Shown piece by piece: positions 47,822 through 59,669 of a DNA stretch of 64,000 nucleotides (the stretch's first letter is position 1; every line of letters begins with the position of its first letter). Source of the stretch: Poa pratensis (Eukaryota > Streptophyta > Magnoliopsida > Poales > Poaceae); the NCBI GenBank assembly GCA_947311845.1, contig CAMZMU010000075.1:23969421-24033420 (forward strand), given 5' to 3'. The notes under the pieces are model-generated. The model did no database searches. It was not told where the DNA came from and saw only the letters and a program-made list of their open reading frames with translations. A program made the position numbers and the translations under genes.

Positions 47822-49239
47822 CTACTCTCTGTCCCACCACGAGTCGTCGTCGCTGTCGTCCTCGATCTTCACCACCGTGGCGGAGGAGGCGGCACGGCTG
47901 GTGGAGGCTCCGTCGTGGCACGGCGCGCGGCTATAGGAGGCGCCGTCGCCCGGCGCACGGCTGGTGGAGGGGCCACCGGAGGAGGAGGAGGCTGACATCG
48001 CCAGGGTCGCCATGAGGCCCGACGAGTCATGCTCAATGTCGACCACCGACTCGGAGAGCGCCGCCAGCAAGCCCGGGCAGTCGCCGTCGTGCTCGTTCCG
48101 CATCTCGGACGGCACGTCGTAGCCCGCCGGGATGACCTCCACCGGCATTGCCTCCGCCCTGGGGCGACAGAGGAAGAGGCTTCCGCGCGGGCGTGGTGGC
48201 GAACGCGCTGGCTGGCGCCGTTCGCGGAAGATGATGCCGCCTCCACCACGCGGCGGTGAGCGGCGCCGTGGAGGGACGCGCGACACCGGAGGTGTCGTGG
48301 GTTTCTCACGTCAGATGTCATGGATGACTTCGTAGGTGTGGGATTGCGCGAGTCAATCGTCTCCGAGCTTAAGATCGTAGGAAACGAAGAAGACACAGAT
48401 TTACCCAGGTTTGGCCCCTCAATGTGAGGTAAAGACCTACTTCCTGCCTACCCTAGATTGGTATTGATATGATGTATAAGGTGTTACAATGGAGGCGATC
48501 CGATCTCGGTACTCGCTGTATCTTCTAGGGTTTTAGAGCTTGAGAGCTTGGCCCTTTCTAAGCCCTGCGAGTCCTCTTTATATACACAGAGGCTCGTCAG
48601 GTTTACAAGAGTTCTACACGGAGCCGGTTATCTTCTTGCCTTCCAAGGCAAGTAAACGCCAACCTTCCAGAGCCTTCCTTTGGTAGGTCGTGATCTTGGG
48701 TCGGCCCATCTTCGTGCAGCCCAGCAATAATGCGATCATGAAGATTGAGTCGCATGTTGGCTTTGCATAACTCACAGGATAATTATTCCCCCGACAGGAG
48801 GCAGGAGTCGGAAGGGGATAGCGCTGCCCGTGGCAGCGTGTCGGCGCGCGGCTTCGATCGCGGAGGCAACCGTGTGGCCGGTTGACCCCCACCAATCTTT
48901 GCGGCCGCCGGTGTTGTATCGCGTCTCGCGCGATCTGGGGCCGTCGTTGGTGGCGATGACCGCCTCCCGCTCGCGCTCGAAGCGCTCCATCCAACGGCCC
49001 TAGTTGGCCTGGCCGTCGTCGTTCTCGGGGAGGCGCCGCTCGGCCGGCGTCATCCAGCTCCGCCGGCGAGCGATGTATCGCGCCATCAGCTTGGCTGTAT
49101 CGGGCAGCGGTGGCACGGGAAGGCCACCGGACGAGATGGCCCACTGCTTGGGCAAGCGGCAGTCCGGAGGGGCGAGGAGCCCGTACCGGTGTAGCTCCCA
49201 GGCGTCGTCGCTCAGGACCATGCGCCCGCAGTACGCCAT
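47822..49239 (-). pseudogene. Harbinger-borne ORF, broken by a stop and a solo LTR
   Basis: Starts at 49239 with MAYCGRMVLSDDAWELHRYG, then SSGGLPVPPLPDTAKL. An in-frame TAG at 49000-49002 interrupts a stretch whose sister at 19435-20510 reads NFGFWMEYF. It continues with GRWMERFEREREAVIATND and GGRKDWWGSTGHT to the solo LTR (48796-48293), then resumes and ends in an acidic tail VVKIEDDSDDDSWWDRE at 47822. The function is unknown; the order of motifs matches the other element. Confidence 0.62.
48288..48801. mobile_element. Solo LTR, 504 bp, nested in the Harbinger element
   Basis: 48293-48796 begins TGTCGTGGG and ends CCCCCGACA, flanked by a perfect 5-bp duplication GGAGG (48288-48292 and 48797-48801). 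It contains CAGATTTACCCAGGTTTGG, typical of a grass retroelement family. The single copy and TG...CA ends support a solo LTR; a small TRIM-like element is the alternative. Confidence 0.85.
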
Positions 49240-49928
49240 GGCTATGAGATTGAGGGCGAGGGGATTGAGGGCGAGAGAGAGTGGAGGCGAGAGAGAGAAC
49301 GGGGTGGATAAGCACGGCGGGGCGCCGGCTTAAATTGAGGTGATGGGCGGGGCGGCCGGCGTAAATGCGACGCGTGGGGAATCCGCAACGCCGGCCGCGT
49401 GGCCTGGGGAGCCGTCGCGTCGACTGGCCGCCGTTAATGGCATGCGTGTGTGCAGGCGCACCGGCGTCCAGTCCCGTCGCGTTGGAAACCGCCGACGACT
49501 GCGCCATTAACGCGGCCAGACCGGCCTCCTGCACGGCGCGTTAAATGACGCCTGAACGCGCTGTCTCTATGACGGGCGGGCCACCCCTGTCAGAGCCCAT
49601 GTCCGCCCCATGTCCGGCACCCCGAGAGGGCCTCCAAACTTGGAGGCCCTTTCGGGGGTGCTGGACACGAATTTGCTGGGGGCGACCCTTTGGGGGTGCC
49701 GCTGGTGGGCGATTTTGCCGTCCGAACCCCCATTGGGCCTTTGGGGGGTCACTTGGAAGCCCCCGGTGGAGATGCTCTAAGGACTGGCATGGCAAAGACT
49801 TGTCCGAGTCATTGTTTGACCGGCTAAAATAGGATCGGACCCACCTATCGGTGACGTCAGCGTAACGTCAGCATGGACGACTCGCTCCTGCCGATTAAGA
49901 CATGACGGAGGAGCACGCACGAGATTGC

Positions 49929-51779
49929 AGGAATGGGGCAAAATGGACACAATTAACCACGTGGCGAAAGAAACACTCTACGGTGTAGCACCCAACGATC
50001 AGGCGCTACACATCCGACTAAGTAGCACCTGCTTGCAGGTCACGGTGGGCATAAAACCCGATACCTGAAATCCGAACCCGAAAAACCCGAACCCGAACCC
50101 GTATAACCCGAACCCGACGAACCCGAACACTGCATCAGGTAGCAGTTTCAAAAACCCGAATTAATTTCGGGAAATTCGGGCAACAGCCCACGGTACCCGA
50201 TCAGCCCGAACTACCCGATATATACGTAAAGCTCATTTTTCTGAGTTGCTAGCGTAGCAGCCCATTAAGCAGGTCTGGCCCAACTCGTGTCACGAACCCA
50301 GCGTATTCTATCCCTATCCCATCCCTAGCATCGCTCCCTCCCAGCGTGAGGTCCATTAGCACAGCCAGCCCCAACTCGCTTCGTTCAGCACGATGCCGGC
50401 GAGGCGACGACGACAAGATCTCTTCCGTCTTCCTCTCCCAGTGCCTGCAGCCGCCGCTGGCCCGCTTCCACTGCGCCACCTTCTGCGACGCGAGGCCGGC
50501 GCCGACGCGTCCCCCTCCCGGCGCGACGGCTACCCATCTTCCCCGACGGTTGCTCGACATGGCACCTCTTGTGATGCGCGGCTCGCACTGATGCGGCCTG
50601 TCCCGGCTCGGGTGTTCCTCCATCTTCCCTGATGGCAGACGCGACCCCAAATCAGATCCTCCATCCCTTAGTTGCTGCTTCTTTGATTTAATTGTGCTAT
50701 AATTCGGGAAATTCGAGAAAATCTGAACCCGAACCCGAACTGTTGGGTACCTGAACTGTCGGGTTCTTCTTTTTTAGGCTAAACTTCGGGTGTCAGTTTT
50801 CAATACCTGAATCTCTAAAAACCCGAATAACCCGACCCGAATTTTTCGGGTTACCCGAACGCCCAGCCTGACTTGCAGGGCATACACACGGCTGTTTTTA
50901 ACGTTATTATAACCTGTAGTCTTACATGGACGTACTAATTGCATTGCCCAGCTTGGTCGCGGGTTCAAGTCCTGCTTTCACTGTTTGTATTTTTTTTTCG
51001 AGTGCAGCCTAACCCACGCGCGCAATAAGCTGAAGAAGCTAATGTCAAAAAAAAAAAAAAAACTGAAGAAGCTGCACATCGACGGAGCTGTCGCGAGACC
51101 TTCAGGAGATGCGCGTGAGATGCGCACGCGCGTGGCGGACCGGCGGCGGTACGAGCTGTCCGGGCGCGCATACGTGCTCGCAGCCTCGCACGGGCTGAGC
51201 TCGCACGTGCAGCAGCGCTCGACGTCTCGGCAGATGACTGGCGACGGCGAGACGACGCGGCGCAGAGCAGAGGCCGGCCGCGGCACGACGCCAATACCAA
51301 CGGCGTCCTTGCCTCGGGCCGCCGCCGCCCGTCCGCCCCCTGTCCCTGCCGCCGCCGTCGCCGTCCTCGTCTCCTTCTCGGCGTGCTCTCTATCTCGATC
51401 CCAATCCCATCTCGGCGTTGACCCAGCAATTTAAAAAAAAAACAGTAAAAAAAGAAAAATTGCGCATAGAGATCCAACACGCGACGTACTAAACATCACG
51501 CACGGGTGTGACCAGTTGGGCTGCGTATCTCATATGTGCATACAAGACTACAGGTTATAATAAGGTTAAAAACAGTCGTGTGTGTAACACCTTGCAAGCG
51601 GGCGCTACTTAATCGGATGTGTAGCGCCTGATCGTTGGTCACTACCCTGTGGAGTGTAGCGCCCGATCGTTGGGTGCTACCCTACCAGAAATGGTTAGTT
51701 CGTGAAATTGTTTTCACCTTAGTTTAGTTTGTGTGTTTCTTTCGCCACGTGGTTATTTGTGTCTATTTTGCCCAGGAAT
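49929..51779. mobile_element. Second Mutator-like / foldback element with inverted arms
   Basis: Approximate element 49935-51773. The left arm GGGCAAAATGGACACAATTA is inverted at the right as GTGTCTATTTTGCCC, and the arms continue through CCACGTGGCGAAAGAAACA, the GATCAGGCGCTACACATCCG block and TATTATAACCTGTAGTCTT. AGGAAT flanks both ends (49929-49934, 51774-51779). The left arm is split by the hAT element. The interior 51060-51420 is GC-rich. Confidence 0.65.
50032..50879. mobile_element. hAT non-autonomous element with ACCCGA arrays
   Basis: Element 50040-50871 (832 bp). TIRs TCACGGTGGGC and, inverted, TCAGGCTGGGC; perfect 8-bp target duplication CTTGCAGG at 50032-50039 and 50872-50879. Both ends are rich in ACCCGA words. 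There is no transposase. It interrupts the left arm of the surrounding MULE-like element. Confidence 0.9.
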
Positions 51780-52740
51780 AGGCCCGTGGTACGCGCACGA
51801 CCACGGCAAGCGATTTGGTGGCGACGATGCCAGCTGTTGGTCGTTGGAGATGGCCGGTGACGCTGGCCAGCGGTGGCGGACAACACACGCGGACACAAAA
51901 AAACAAGAGGGGACCAAAGAGAGGGTGAGCAGAGCAGGAGATCACCAGGAACTCACAGCAGTTGTTAGGCGAGGTAGCGGAGCTCGGCATCGTCGTCTTC
52001 GTCAACGATAACAGTAGTCAGAGCGGGGTTACGTCGGGAACGAGCTCCTGACGTGCGACTCATCGGGGAAGGCACGTGTTGCTCAGGGAGATGATGCGTA
52101 GCTCCAGGCGCTGACGGGGAGGACTGGGTCGCGATGACGAAGGAGATTGACGCGGCGGCAGTGGCGGCTGGATGTTAAGAAGACGGGGACGCTAGCTGAC
52201 GCCCAGCCTGATTAATTCAGCGAGAGGGACCAGTACAGTGAGGCGGGGCTAAAATCAAGAAGGGGGAGCTCGGAGAGGACCGCCATGGGAACGCGGAAAT
52301 CGCTGGTGGCGGCATGAATTGAACGCCGATAGCGTTCTCTCTGTGTAGAGTACCCAAAGGATACCATATTTGGATGCGATTCATAGGACGAGAGGATAAG
52401 CTACATAGGCGTAGTTCAGAGGCAATGCTGATGGCTTTGATGGCTCCATGAACTTCGCCGACACCGGGGCCTGCCGGGGGCGGATGGAGCGGTGGAGGTC
52501 CGCGACGCCTGACATGGCTTTTGGCTTCCGTTTTTTGCACTAATTTCAATCTTTTTTCTTTTGTTTCTAGCCACGTAGATTAGGCAAATGGATGTGGACT
52601 GTCGGAAAACGGTTTAAGCAAGCTAAATGGGCAAATCAGTGTATGTTTCAACGTCCTGCCCCAATGTGCGGTGGGTTTTGCCATTTTGGTCAAAAGCGGT
52701 GGTTCTGTGTGACACGGCTGCCCAAGTTGTCGTGGTTTTG
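51780..52740. other. Right interior of the outer MULE
   Basis: GC-rich non-TE-coding sequence inside the 47427-52752 element, possibly captured host DNA. No recognisable protein. Confidence 0.35.
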
Positions 52741-52762
52741 CGTCATTTACTCCTTGATCAAC

Positions 52763-53655
52763 AGATACCGAGTTACCGGGAACAAGTGGGATAGGTGGTC
52801 TAACTTGCTCCAACGTCTCCTTTGTTTGAAACTTACAAGTGGGATAGTGGTATCTCTGTCAAATCTTTATATTTCGATCTTATAAACGACAATACTAGTT
52901 CTTTCGTAAGTATTTATGGAAACTCAGGACATTATAACCTTTTTGAAGGTTATCCATAATACTTCTCGTACCAGATCCACGCATGGTCCTTCCTATCTAG
53001 GAACGGAGGAAGTAGATACTGCATAAGTGTACAATCTATTGTATTTTTGGTTGGTTAGTGTTTGTCACTACTTTACGTGAACCATATAAATTGTAAACTG
53101 TGAATTACAAACATTGCAACAAAATGGTTGTGTGCCTCGATTGGTGGAGAGGGCAGGGCTCTTCATTTCGAGAGAAAAATACATATACTCCGTACATGTT
53201 CAAGGATGGGGTATGGCATGACACTGTCTCCCCACGCTAGGTAGCACAAAAGGAAAACACACCCGCCCCCCTCCAAATATTCTCCTATCTTTTGACCATT
53301 CGTCAGGACAACGACACCATCAGTATTCAGTCCAAAATTCTTTTGCTGGATTCAGTCAGCTGGGAATTTAACTACTTCCTCTGAAGCAACTCAGCCAAAC
53401 CCTCTTTGCATACCCCATGGGTGTTGGAATTAAAAGAAATTTTCAAAAGGTATGTACACATGCATGCACACGTACAGGTACAGCTGCGATTGCAGTCTTT
53501 CGTACATGGGATGCCAAAGTTGCCTAGAAAATCGTCGCTTTTGCCCAGGAGGATGAAAGTGCGACGTTGAATCAAGTAAAGATCAGTGTTGCGAAAGCTG
53601 GATCTCCTTGTTGCAGCTGTACCATCACGTTAGATTCATCCAGTTCTCTTTTCAT
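52763..53655. other. Intergenic region, nothing recognised
   Basis: AT-rich intergenic sequence. AGGAACGGAGGAAGTAG near 52998 recalls a Stowaway terminus without a clear partner. Confidence 0.35.
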
Positions 53656-54353
53656 ACAACAAAAGAGACACGATAGTCTGGAACAGCTGCGGATGGAAAG
53701 TATTCAGCAAATTCGGCCTATGCTGTGCATTTTTCCGGCAGAGTAATGCAGCCTCAGTTAGCAGCGGTGTGGCGAATTAAGGTTGAAGGGAAGATCAAGT
53801 TCTTTCTTTGGCTCATGCTTCAGAATAGAAATTGGACGGCCGAGAAACTCCGGGCCAGAGCACTGGCGCACGACGACCACTGTTGGTCTGTTGCCTTTGT
53901 GATCAGGAATTTGAAACGGCGTGTCATCTGGCACTACATTGTTCCTATGCTAAAGAGGTGTGGGTCAAGTTCCAGAGCACTAATCCACGGGCAGTGCTAA
54001 TTGCAAACACTTCTACCACGATTGATGAATGGTGGACTAAAATCCGCCAAGGAAGCTCCACTGCCCAGCATCAAAACGACATCTCAATGTCGGTATATAC
54101 GATTTGGCACGTGTGGAAGGAAAGAGGAAGGCGTATTTTCCAAAACGAGCAAGTGCCAGCCGATGTGCTGGCTGCCATGATCAAAGATGATCTCAACCTG
54201 CTAGAGCTAGCTCAGGGTAGTACTGGGGTTTAGCTGTGGGGAGTGTTGAGCCGTAGAGTGTTGTCGAATTCGTCAACATGATTTTGTAACATGTTCTTTT
54301 TTCCCTCTTCTATAAATGCAAAAGCAGAGCGCCTGCTATTCTCGTAAAAAAAA
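53656..54353 (+). mobile_element. 5'-truncated LINE (non-LTR retrotransposon) 3' end
   Basis: Contains the C-terminal zf-RVT region of a plant LINE ORF2: IKFFLWLMLQNRNWTAEKLR, then after a frame change CCLCDQEFETACHLALHCSY and AKEVW. Further frames break it near 53703 and 53880. The ORF stops at 54231-54233, followed by a short 3' UTR and an A8 run at 54346-54353. No reverse transcriptase core remains, so this is a dead 5'-truncated copy. Confidence 0.8.
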
Positions 54354-56284
54354 GGCACCAGATACAGTTATCCTCTCCTCTAGCGATATCGCGACCGTCT
54401 GACCAGGAATCCAAGACGATTACCATGTACCTGTTGACTGTCAAAGAAATTTTCTCCCAAAGCAGGTATAAGACCCTCAAAGTTGCTTTCCTCTCTTTTG
54501 GAAAGATGATTTTTTGTTCCTGAGTCGCCTAGAAAGACTTCCCGAGATCTAAATCCTGTCAAAAGCCATCTACAAAATTGCAACCATTTTCAGGGTATCT
54601 CCCACTCACACTAGACCCCTCTGAGAAGACTTTCTCCATTGTGTCATTTGGGAAAGAAAAAACCTACAAATGACTCAGTGCACCAGCACAACAACAGGAC
54701 CAGATTGCAAAAAATCGTGAGATCTGTGGTGGGGCTCCAGTGGTCATGGCCTCATTTGTACATTAGGGGCAAAGGCAAGGATGGCATGGCCTAGCCTGCC
54801 ACAGATCGGGAATGGCATGCTTGGCTCCATGACATGGTCATATGACTTCCATGCGTGCCTTACTTTGGCCGTGGTCGTATGACTTTGGAAATTACTTGTG
54901 GCTAGCTAACCCCGTTCCAGAAACATTGAAAAGGAGGGATGATAAAAAAAAGATGTGAACAACTGACTCTCGATCTGTTAATGGGCAGCTCCAATGATTC
55001 CTGAAAGCCACTACTATTGACCACTATTAAAAATGCTTGAGCAGTCATCATGAGAATTATATTATATATTCCTTGGCATGTCAGAGATATATATGTACAT
55101 ATATAGAGTGGTACCCTGCACAGCCACCTTGTGGATATATATTACGTCCAGTAAGGTGGCTATTGGAGCCTTCTATGCTAGTGTGATTGAGTGGATAATT
55201 ATTTCTAGGAACAAAATGGATGTAAAGCTAAGCTACTCCTGCAATGCATGTCTACTTCCTACGGTGCTTTAAGCATGTAAGAGCAACCTAACCTACCCCA
55301 CATATAATCGGCTTTCAACAATCATGTGATGCTGTATAGTTACTTGTTTGACATTATGGATTCATTAGCAAGGCAATTCAAACTATTCCCTGCTTTCTGG
55401 GGCACTTTCAGTTGCACAATGAGACTGACAATACACACTCAGTAGAAAGGGCACCAACTATCGAACCTGACTGTAAACAAGAACTTGCAACTCACATTCT
55501 TTCGTGACAATTAAAATTGCAACATCTTTTATTGATGATGATGGAAAAAAAGTACAAGCGATAACAAATAGCAAGGGCCCCCAAAAGCCTCATGCTTGGA
55601 CACTGTTAGCCTGGAGATGGACAAATATTTCACTCCAGAGCATCACGCTAGGACTAGCATGTGCCTCCCAGCACATCATGCCCCCATCTTCCCTCTCTCT
55701 TCAGTAACATCAATAAAATACAAACAAACCACTCGCAAACAAGCAAACAAACAAATTTCTCCCTCATGAATATGAACAGAGCTTGGCAGGGAGAAGGCCC
55801 CTACTACACCTTGTCTGTAGCTCTGACCATTCCTCCTTGACCACCTTCATTTCACCCCCATCTCCATGCAATGCCTATGCAAACATGCCTTGCATTGCCA
55901 ACCTCTTACTTTTCTTCCCTGCCACTGCCAGCCATGGCTCCCCTCACCATCTAATCAATGAATCCTCTGCAGTTCTGCATTGGGGTGAAGACCCACAGGG
56001 TTGCAAGCACAGAAAAACACAAATGTGTCCATGTTTCTGGCTCTCTCCTTCTCTGATATTTCTCACATCCTTCACAGACGTACTGGCAGTGCAGGCTGCC
56101 ATGATGGAATAGATCAACAGGCCAGGCCAAGCCCCCACCAAGGTGCAAAAAGAAAGAACCCCAAAAGAAGAGAACAAATGGGGAAAAGAATCACAACAAC
56201 ACAACAACAGGAAGAAATCAAACCCTATTAATCTGACAAAAAAAGGCCCATGTAAATAGGTGTTATCTACTACTTGCATTCTTT
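54354..56284. other. Intergenic region and 3' flank of the cyclin gene
   Basis: No gene recognised. The right 300 bases are 3' UTR of the minus-strand cyclin. Short repeats only. Confidence 0.45.
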
Positions 56285-59080
56285 TCATGTGACTGGTGGA
56301 GGTGACCTCTTCCTCCTCTTGGGTGGGGGAGGGGTGGTGCAGGAGGACGAATTGGAGGACAGAACCTCGTCTGAGCATAGGTTAACTGCTACCGCTGCTG
56401 TGGCTGCCCTCTTGCCACTCCCCAGCTGCTGCATTAGTTGGTAGCAGCTTCTGACCCCTTCCTATAGGAAAGAAATTAACATGTTACAGAACTTAATTAC
56501 GATTCATAACATGTCAGTGTGCTGTAAGTTCTGTGGTTACAAGGTGATCCTTGTGTTATTACCTCTGCTAGGCCAATACACCAATTGACTGCAAGCCTAG
56601 GGTTGACCAACGCGAGGGACGGCGTCTCACCGGTGGCGCACAGCACCGCCGCAGCGGCCATTGACGACGGGTAGTGATCCAAGAACTCGATGTCTGCGGC
56701 ATTGCATTTTGCAGCATTACGATTAGTTCCGTACCGCAACATCATGTATAGCCAACCAACAAACATTTGTAGCATACCATGTATTGCGGCTAAGATCATT
56801 TGTGTGGCTCGAGCGATCAGGTATCTCGTGTGCTTCCCTCTCGGATCAACTTTGCAAGCGAAGAGGTCGATGAATGTGAAAGGTGTGACCGATCGGAGCC
56901 TCCAATTGAGCGCCGTCAGGACGAGAAGCTCCATCCGAAGGATCGTTCGCGGCTCAAAGATATACTGTGTGCTCTCTATCTGCCAATGTGCAATGCAGAA
57001 CCCATGTTACAACTTGGATGATCATTAGTATATTTTCTATAGAGCTTATGGACTCACAAACTTCAGTATCAGAAGAAAAAAGGTATATCACAGTAGAATT
57101 AAGTATTGATGTAATTGCCTGTATGTCTAGGAGGGATGGCACTAGGGTTTCCTCCATCTTGGCAGCCAAGGAGAGGCAGGTCACAGCTAGCAGCTGCATC
57201 GCCCATCCATCCTCCTGCTGCATTGAGGCAGAAGAACACAAACAGTGCAATTAATAGTTGAAGCAAGGATCCCCAAAGCAAGGACAGATAATGCACTACT
57301 ATGTCTATTTTCTTGTAGCACTCCACCACCATCCCTATCTATCTCCTGTTCTTTTATGAGTAACATGAAGAAACCCTCTTTAAATTCCTGAAATGAAGTT
57401 TATATGGAGGATCTGAGACCACCTAAGTACAGTACCGTGCATGAAGATTTGACGAAGATGTTCACCCATAAATAGTTTTTTTTAAGGCATAGTAGATCCA
57501 TACATTGATCATTCTATGTACGTACAGTGGGTCAGAGTAGTTATGCTAACAGGAGAGTAATCACTGTTACATCCAGCATTCTAGCAGTAACATGTATCAA
57601 GTCCTGGAGATCAAAATCTGTGTGACATCTTAATATTGGCCCCACTTAAGGTTGGTGAGATATTCAGTCACATCAGCATTTGGATAATTGAGCTAGCCTG
57701 CCATCATCTAGTATCACTTGAAACTAATCCTAAAGAGTCACGTGAGTGACGCCAGCATGTCATGCCGATTGTTGCTCGCACACACTGAATTCTATTTAAC
57801 ATGAATAATTCAAGAGCATGTGTTCTAGTAGCACAGCATTCAGAAAGCAACAAGAAAGTCAGAAAAAAACAATGCTGCCCATTTCAACCAAGGCAGGTGG
57901 TGCATATGACTTGGTGCAGGGACATATACTTTGCTGCAGTTTTACAGCTAGCTTGCAGTTGCAGCTTGTTCTTTTATTCCGGCCTCCTGATAAATATACT
58001 ACTATCACCACCCCAGTGCCCCACCATGTATGCACAGTCAGTGAGTGAGGCTGAGAGAAGAACTGGGTAGATAGATGCCTCACACTAGTCAATCCAAACA
58101 CTATCCCATATGGCATAGGCCATGCAGTTAATAAAATTGTGGAGCACAAGCAAAGCACAATGATAAGGTCCGTTCGACAATAAAGCTTTGATTAAGCTTG
58201 CACTAAAGCATGCTGCAAAGCCAAAAGACCCCTCTGTCTTTAGTGCATAAACAAATACCCCACACAACCTCCGCATTCCATGTAAGGATAAGACGGTAAT
58301 TTGCCAGTTAATTGAAACTGGCGGATTAGCAGTCTGCACACCAACTTCCAAAACTTTTCTTTTTATACAGGCTAGCATCAACAGAGCACTACACACCATA
58401 CGAAAAATACAGAGAACAGACATTATCTGCCACGCATGGCATGGTGCTCAGAATGTATGGCGGCTAAAACTAAAAAGTATGTGTATGTATGGTGACGTGG
58501 GGGGACGGCGGCGAGCTTACCGGCAGCCGGTGGAGCGAGAGGAACCGGTCCATGTAGTTCACGGCGAGGTAGGCCGTCAAGGGAAGGAAGCCGTAGTATT
58601 CTTGCACCTGAAGAATAAGCAGATTAATATGCGACTAGATGGATATGCAGCATGCTTACATTGCGGAGATTAGTTTAGCTAGATAGTAGTACATGACAAG
58701 GCTTAATTTCTGATCTTGTTCAAAATATGCTTAATTTAAGAAAACTACACAACACAAGCATGCCTTATCCAGTCCAGGAAGTTCATCAAGGAAGTATGTG
58801 CCTTTGTGTGTGTCACCTTGAGAATCCACGCAACGGAGTCCGCCCGGGCGGCGGGGTCGATGCACCGTGACCGGAGCCGGTTGGGGTAGTCTGACCGGGG
58901 CGAGTAGTCGGCCTCGCCGCCGATGAGCTCGGCGACGAAGGAGTCCGCCGACTCGGCGCCGGAGCACCAGTCATCGTCTTGCTCGGCGGTGGTGCAGGTG
59001 CTGGCCGCAACGTCAGCAAAGAAGAAGGCGCCGCCGGCGTCCTCGGCGCAGAGGAGATAGGACGCGTCGTCTTCTGGCAT
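56285..59080 (-). CDS. D-type cyclin, six exons, 318 aa
   Basis: Exons: 59080-58817, 58607-58521, 57214-57119, 56979-56778, 56693-56563 and 56461-56285. The protein begins MPEDDASYLLCAEDAGGAFF; LLCAE fits the LxCxE retinoblastoma-binding motif of cyclin D. The cyclin box runs across exons 1-3 (ARADSVAWILK, VQEYYGFLPLTAYLAVNYMD, EDGWAMQLLAVTCLSLAAKM). The C-terminal cyclin fold follows in exons 4-5 (YIFEPRTILRMELLVLTALN, WRLRSVTPFTFIDLFACKV). The tail is Ser/Pro/Lys-rich and ends KRRKRSPPPVT, a possible nuclear signal. It partners CDKA to phosphorylate RBR and drive G1/S entry. Exon 3 appears to end CAG|GCAATT, a GC donor; all others are GT-AG. Length and layout fit the D2/D4 group of grasses, though the exact subgroup is not assigned. 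Confidence 0.93.
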
Positions 59081-59229
59081 AGCCGGCCGGTGGGGCCGTC
59101 ACTGAGCAGCGGCCATTGCCGTCGAGTGGGCGGCGTAGTGGTGGAGCAGAGGCGATGTGGTAGTGGAGGTGAGATGGTAGAGATGAGTAGCTGATAGTGT
59201 GAGAGGTAGATGTGTGGGAGCACAAGGGG

Positions 59230-59239
59230 ATATATAATA
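59230..59239 (-). promoter_or_regulatory. TATA-like box of the cyclin gene
   Basis: TATTATATA on the minus strand, about 150 bases upstream of the ATG at 59080, a reasonable core-promoter distance with a leader of roughly 120 bases. Confidence 0.45.
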
Positions 59240-59296
59240 CGCGATGCCTAGCCAGTGTGAGTGAAGGACTGCAGGTGCTTATGTATGCGGCGTTTT

Positions 59297-59669
59297 GGCA
59301 CCCGGGAGCAGTATTTTCGGAAAAATAAAAAAAATAGAAAAACTTTTCAAAAAATTCCGAAAAAAATCACAGGCGTACCTGAGTATGGTACGCACGAGCG
59401 TGTGAATTTTCATAATGAACTGACATTGTGGCTTACCTGTGCAAAAAAGACAAGTCACAAATCTAAAAATTCAAATTCTTGGATCTCATTTTCTGTCAGA
59501 AATTTGTCTTTTTTGCACAGGTCGGCCACGATGTCATTTCGTTGCGAAATTTCACACGGGTGTGCGAACCATACTCAGGTATGCCTGTGATTGTTTTCGG
59601 AATTTTCTGAAAAGTTTTCTATTTTTTTTATTTGCCCGAAAATAACGGGGGCATATGAGGTCGGGTGCC
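59297..59669. mobile_element. Hairpin MITE with long inverted arms
   Basis: GGCACCCG at the left and CGGGTGCC at the right bound arms that pair over most of the element: TATTTTCGG with CCGAAAATA, AGAAAAACTTTTCA with TGAAAAGTTTTCT, CCTGAGTATGGT with ACCATACTCAGG, and CCTGTGCAAAAAAGACAA with its inverse. Non-coding and class not assigned. It lies about 220 bases upstream of the cyclin start codon. Confidence 0.8.

Larger units (their letters stand above)
47579..49780 (-). mobile_element. PIF/Harbinger-like element with perfect TIRs
   Basis: Element 47582-49777 (2196 bp). The termini GAGCATCTCCACCGGGGGC are perfect inverted repeats and TAA is duplicated at 47579-47581 and 49778-49780. It carries a minus-strand gene that is broken by a solo LTR. 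It has no transposase and is itself inserted in the MULE 47427-52752. Confidence 0.92.
47417..52762. mobile_element. Large nested Mutator-like element
   Basis: Outer element 47427-52752. The left end GAGTAAATTACACAAAATC and the inverse of the right end GAGTAAATGACGCAAAACC stay alignable for about 85 bases, including ACCACC and TTGACCAAAATG. The flanks CTTGTTCAAC (47417-47426) and CTTGATCAAC (52753-52762) are a target duplication with one mismatch. After removing nested insertions its own length is about 1.3 kb. No transposase was found. Confidence 0.78.

Noticed and set aside
48614..49534. 306-aa minus-strand frame
   Set aside because: It crosses the boundary of a nested solo LTR and is out of frame with the conserved Harbinger ORF motifs.
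50040..50871. Telomere-like or satellite array from ACCCGA words
   Set aside because: The words are irregular and confined between hAT TIRs with an 8-bp TSD.
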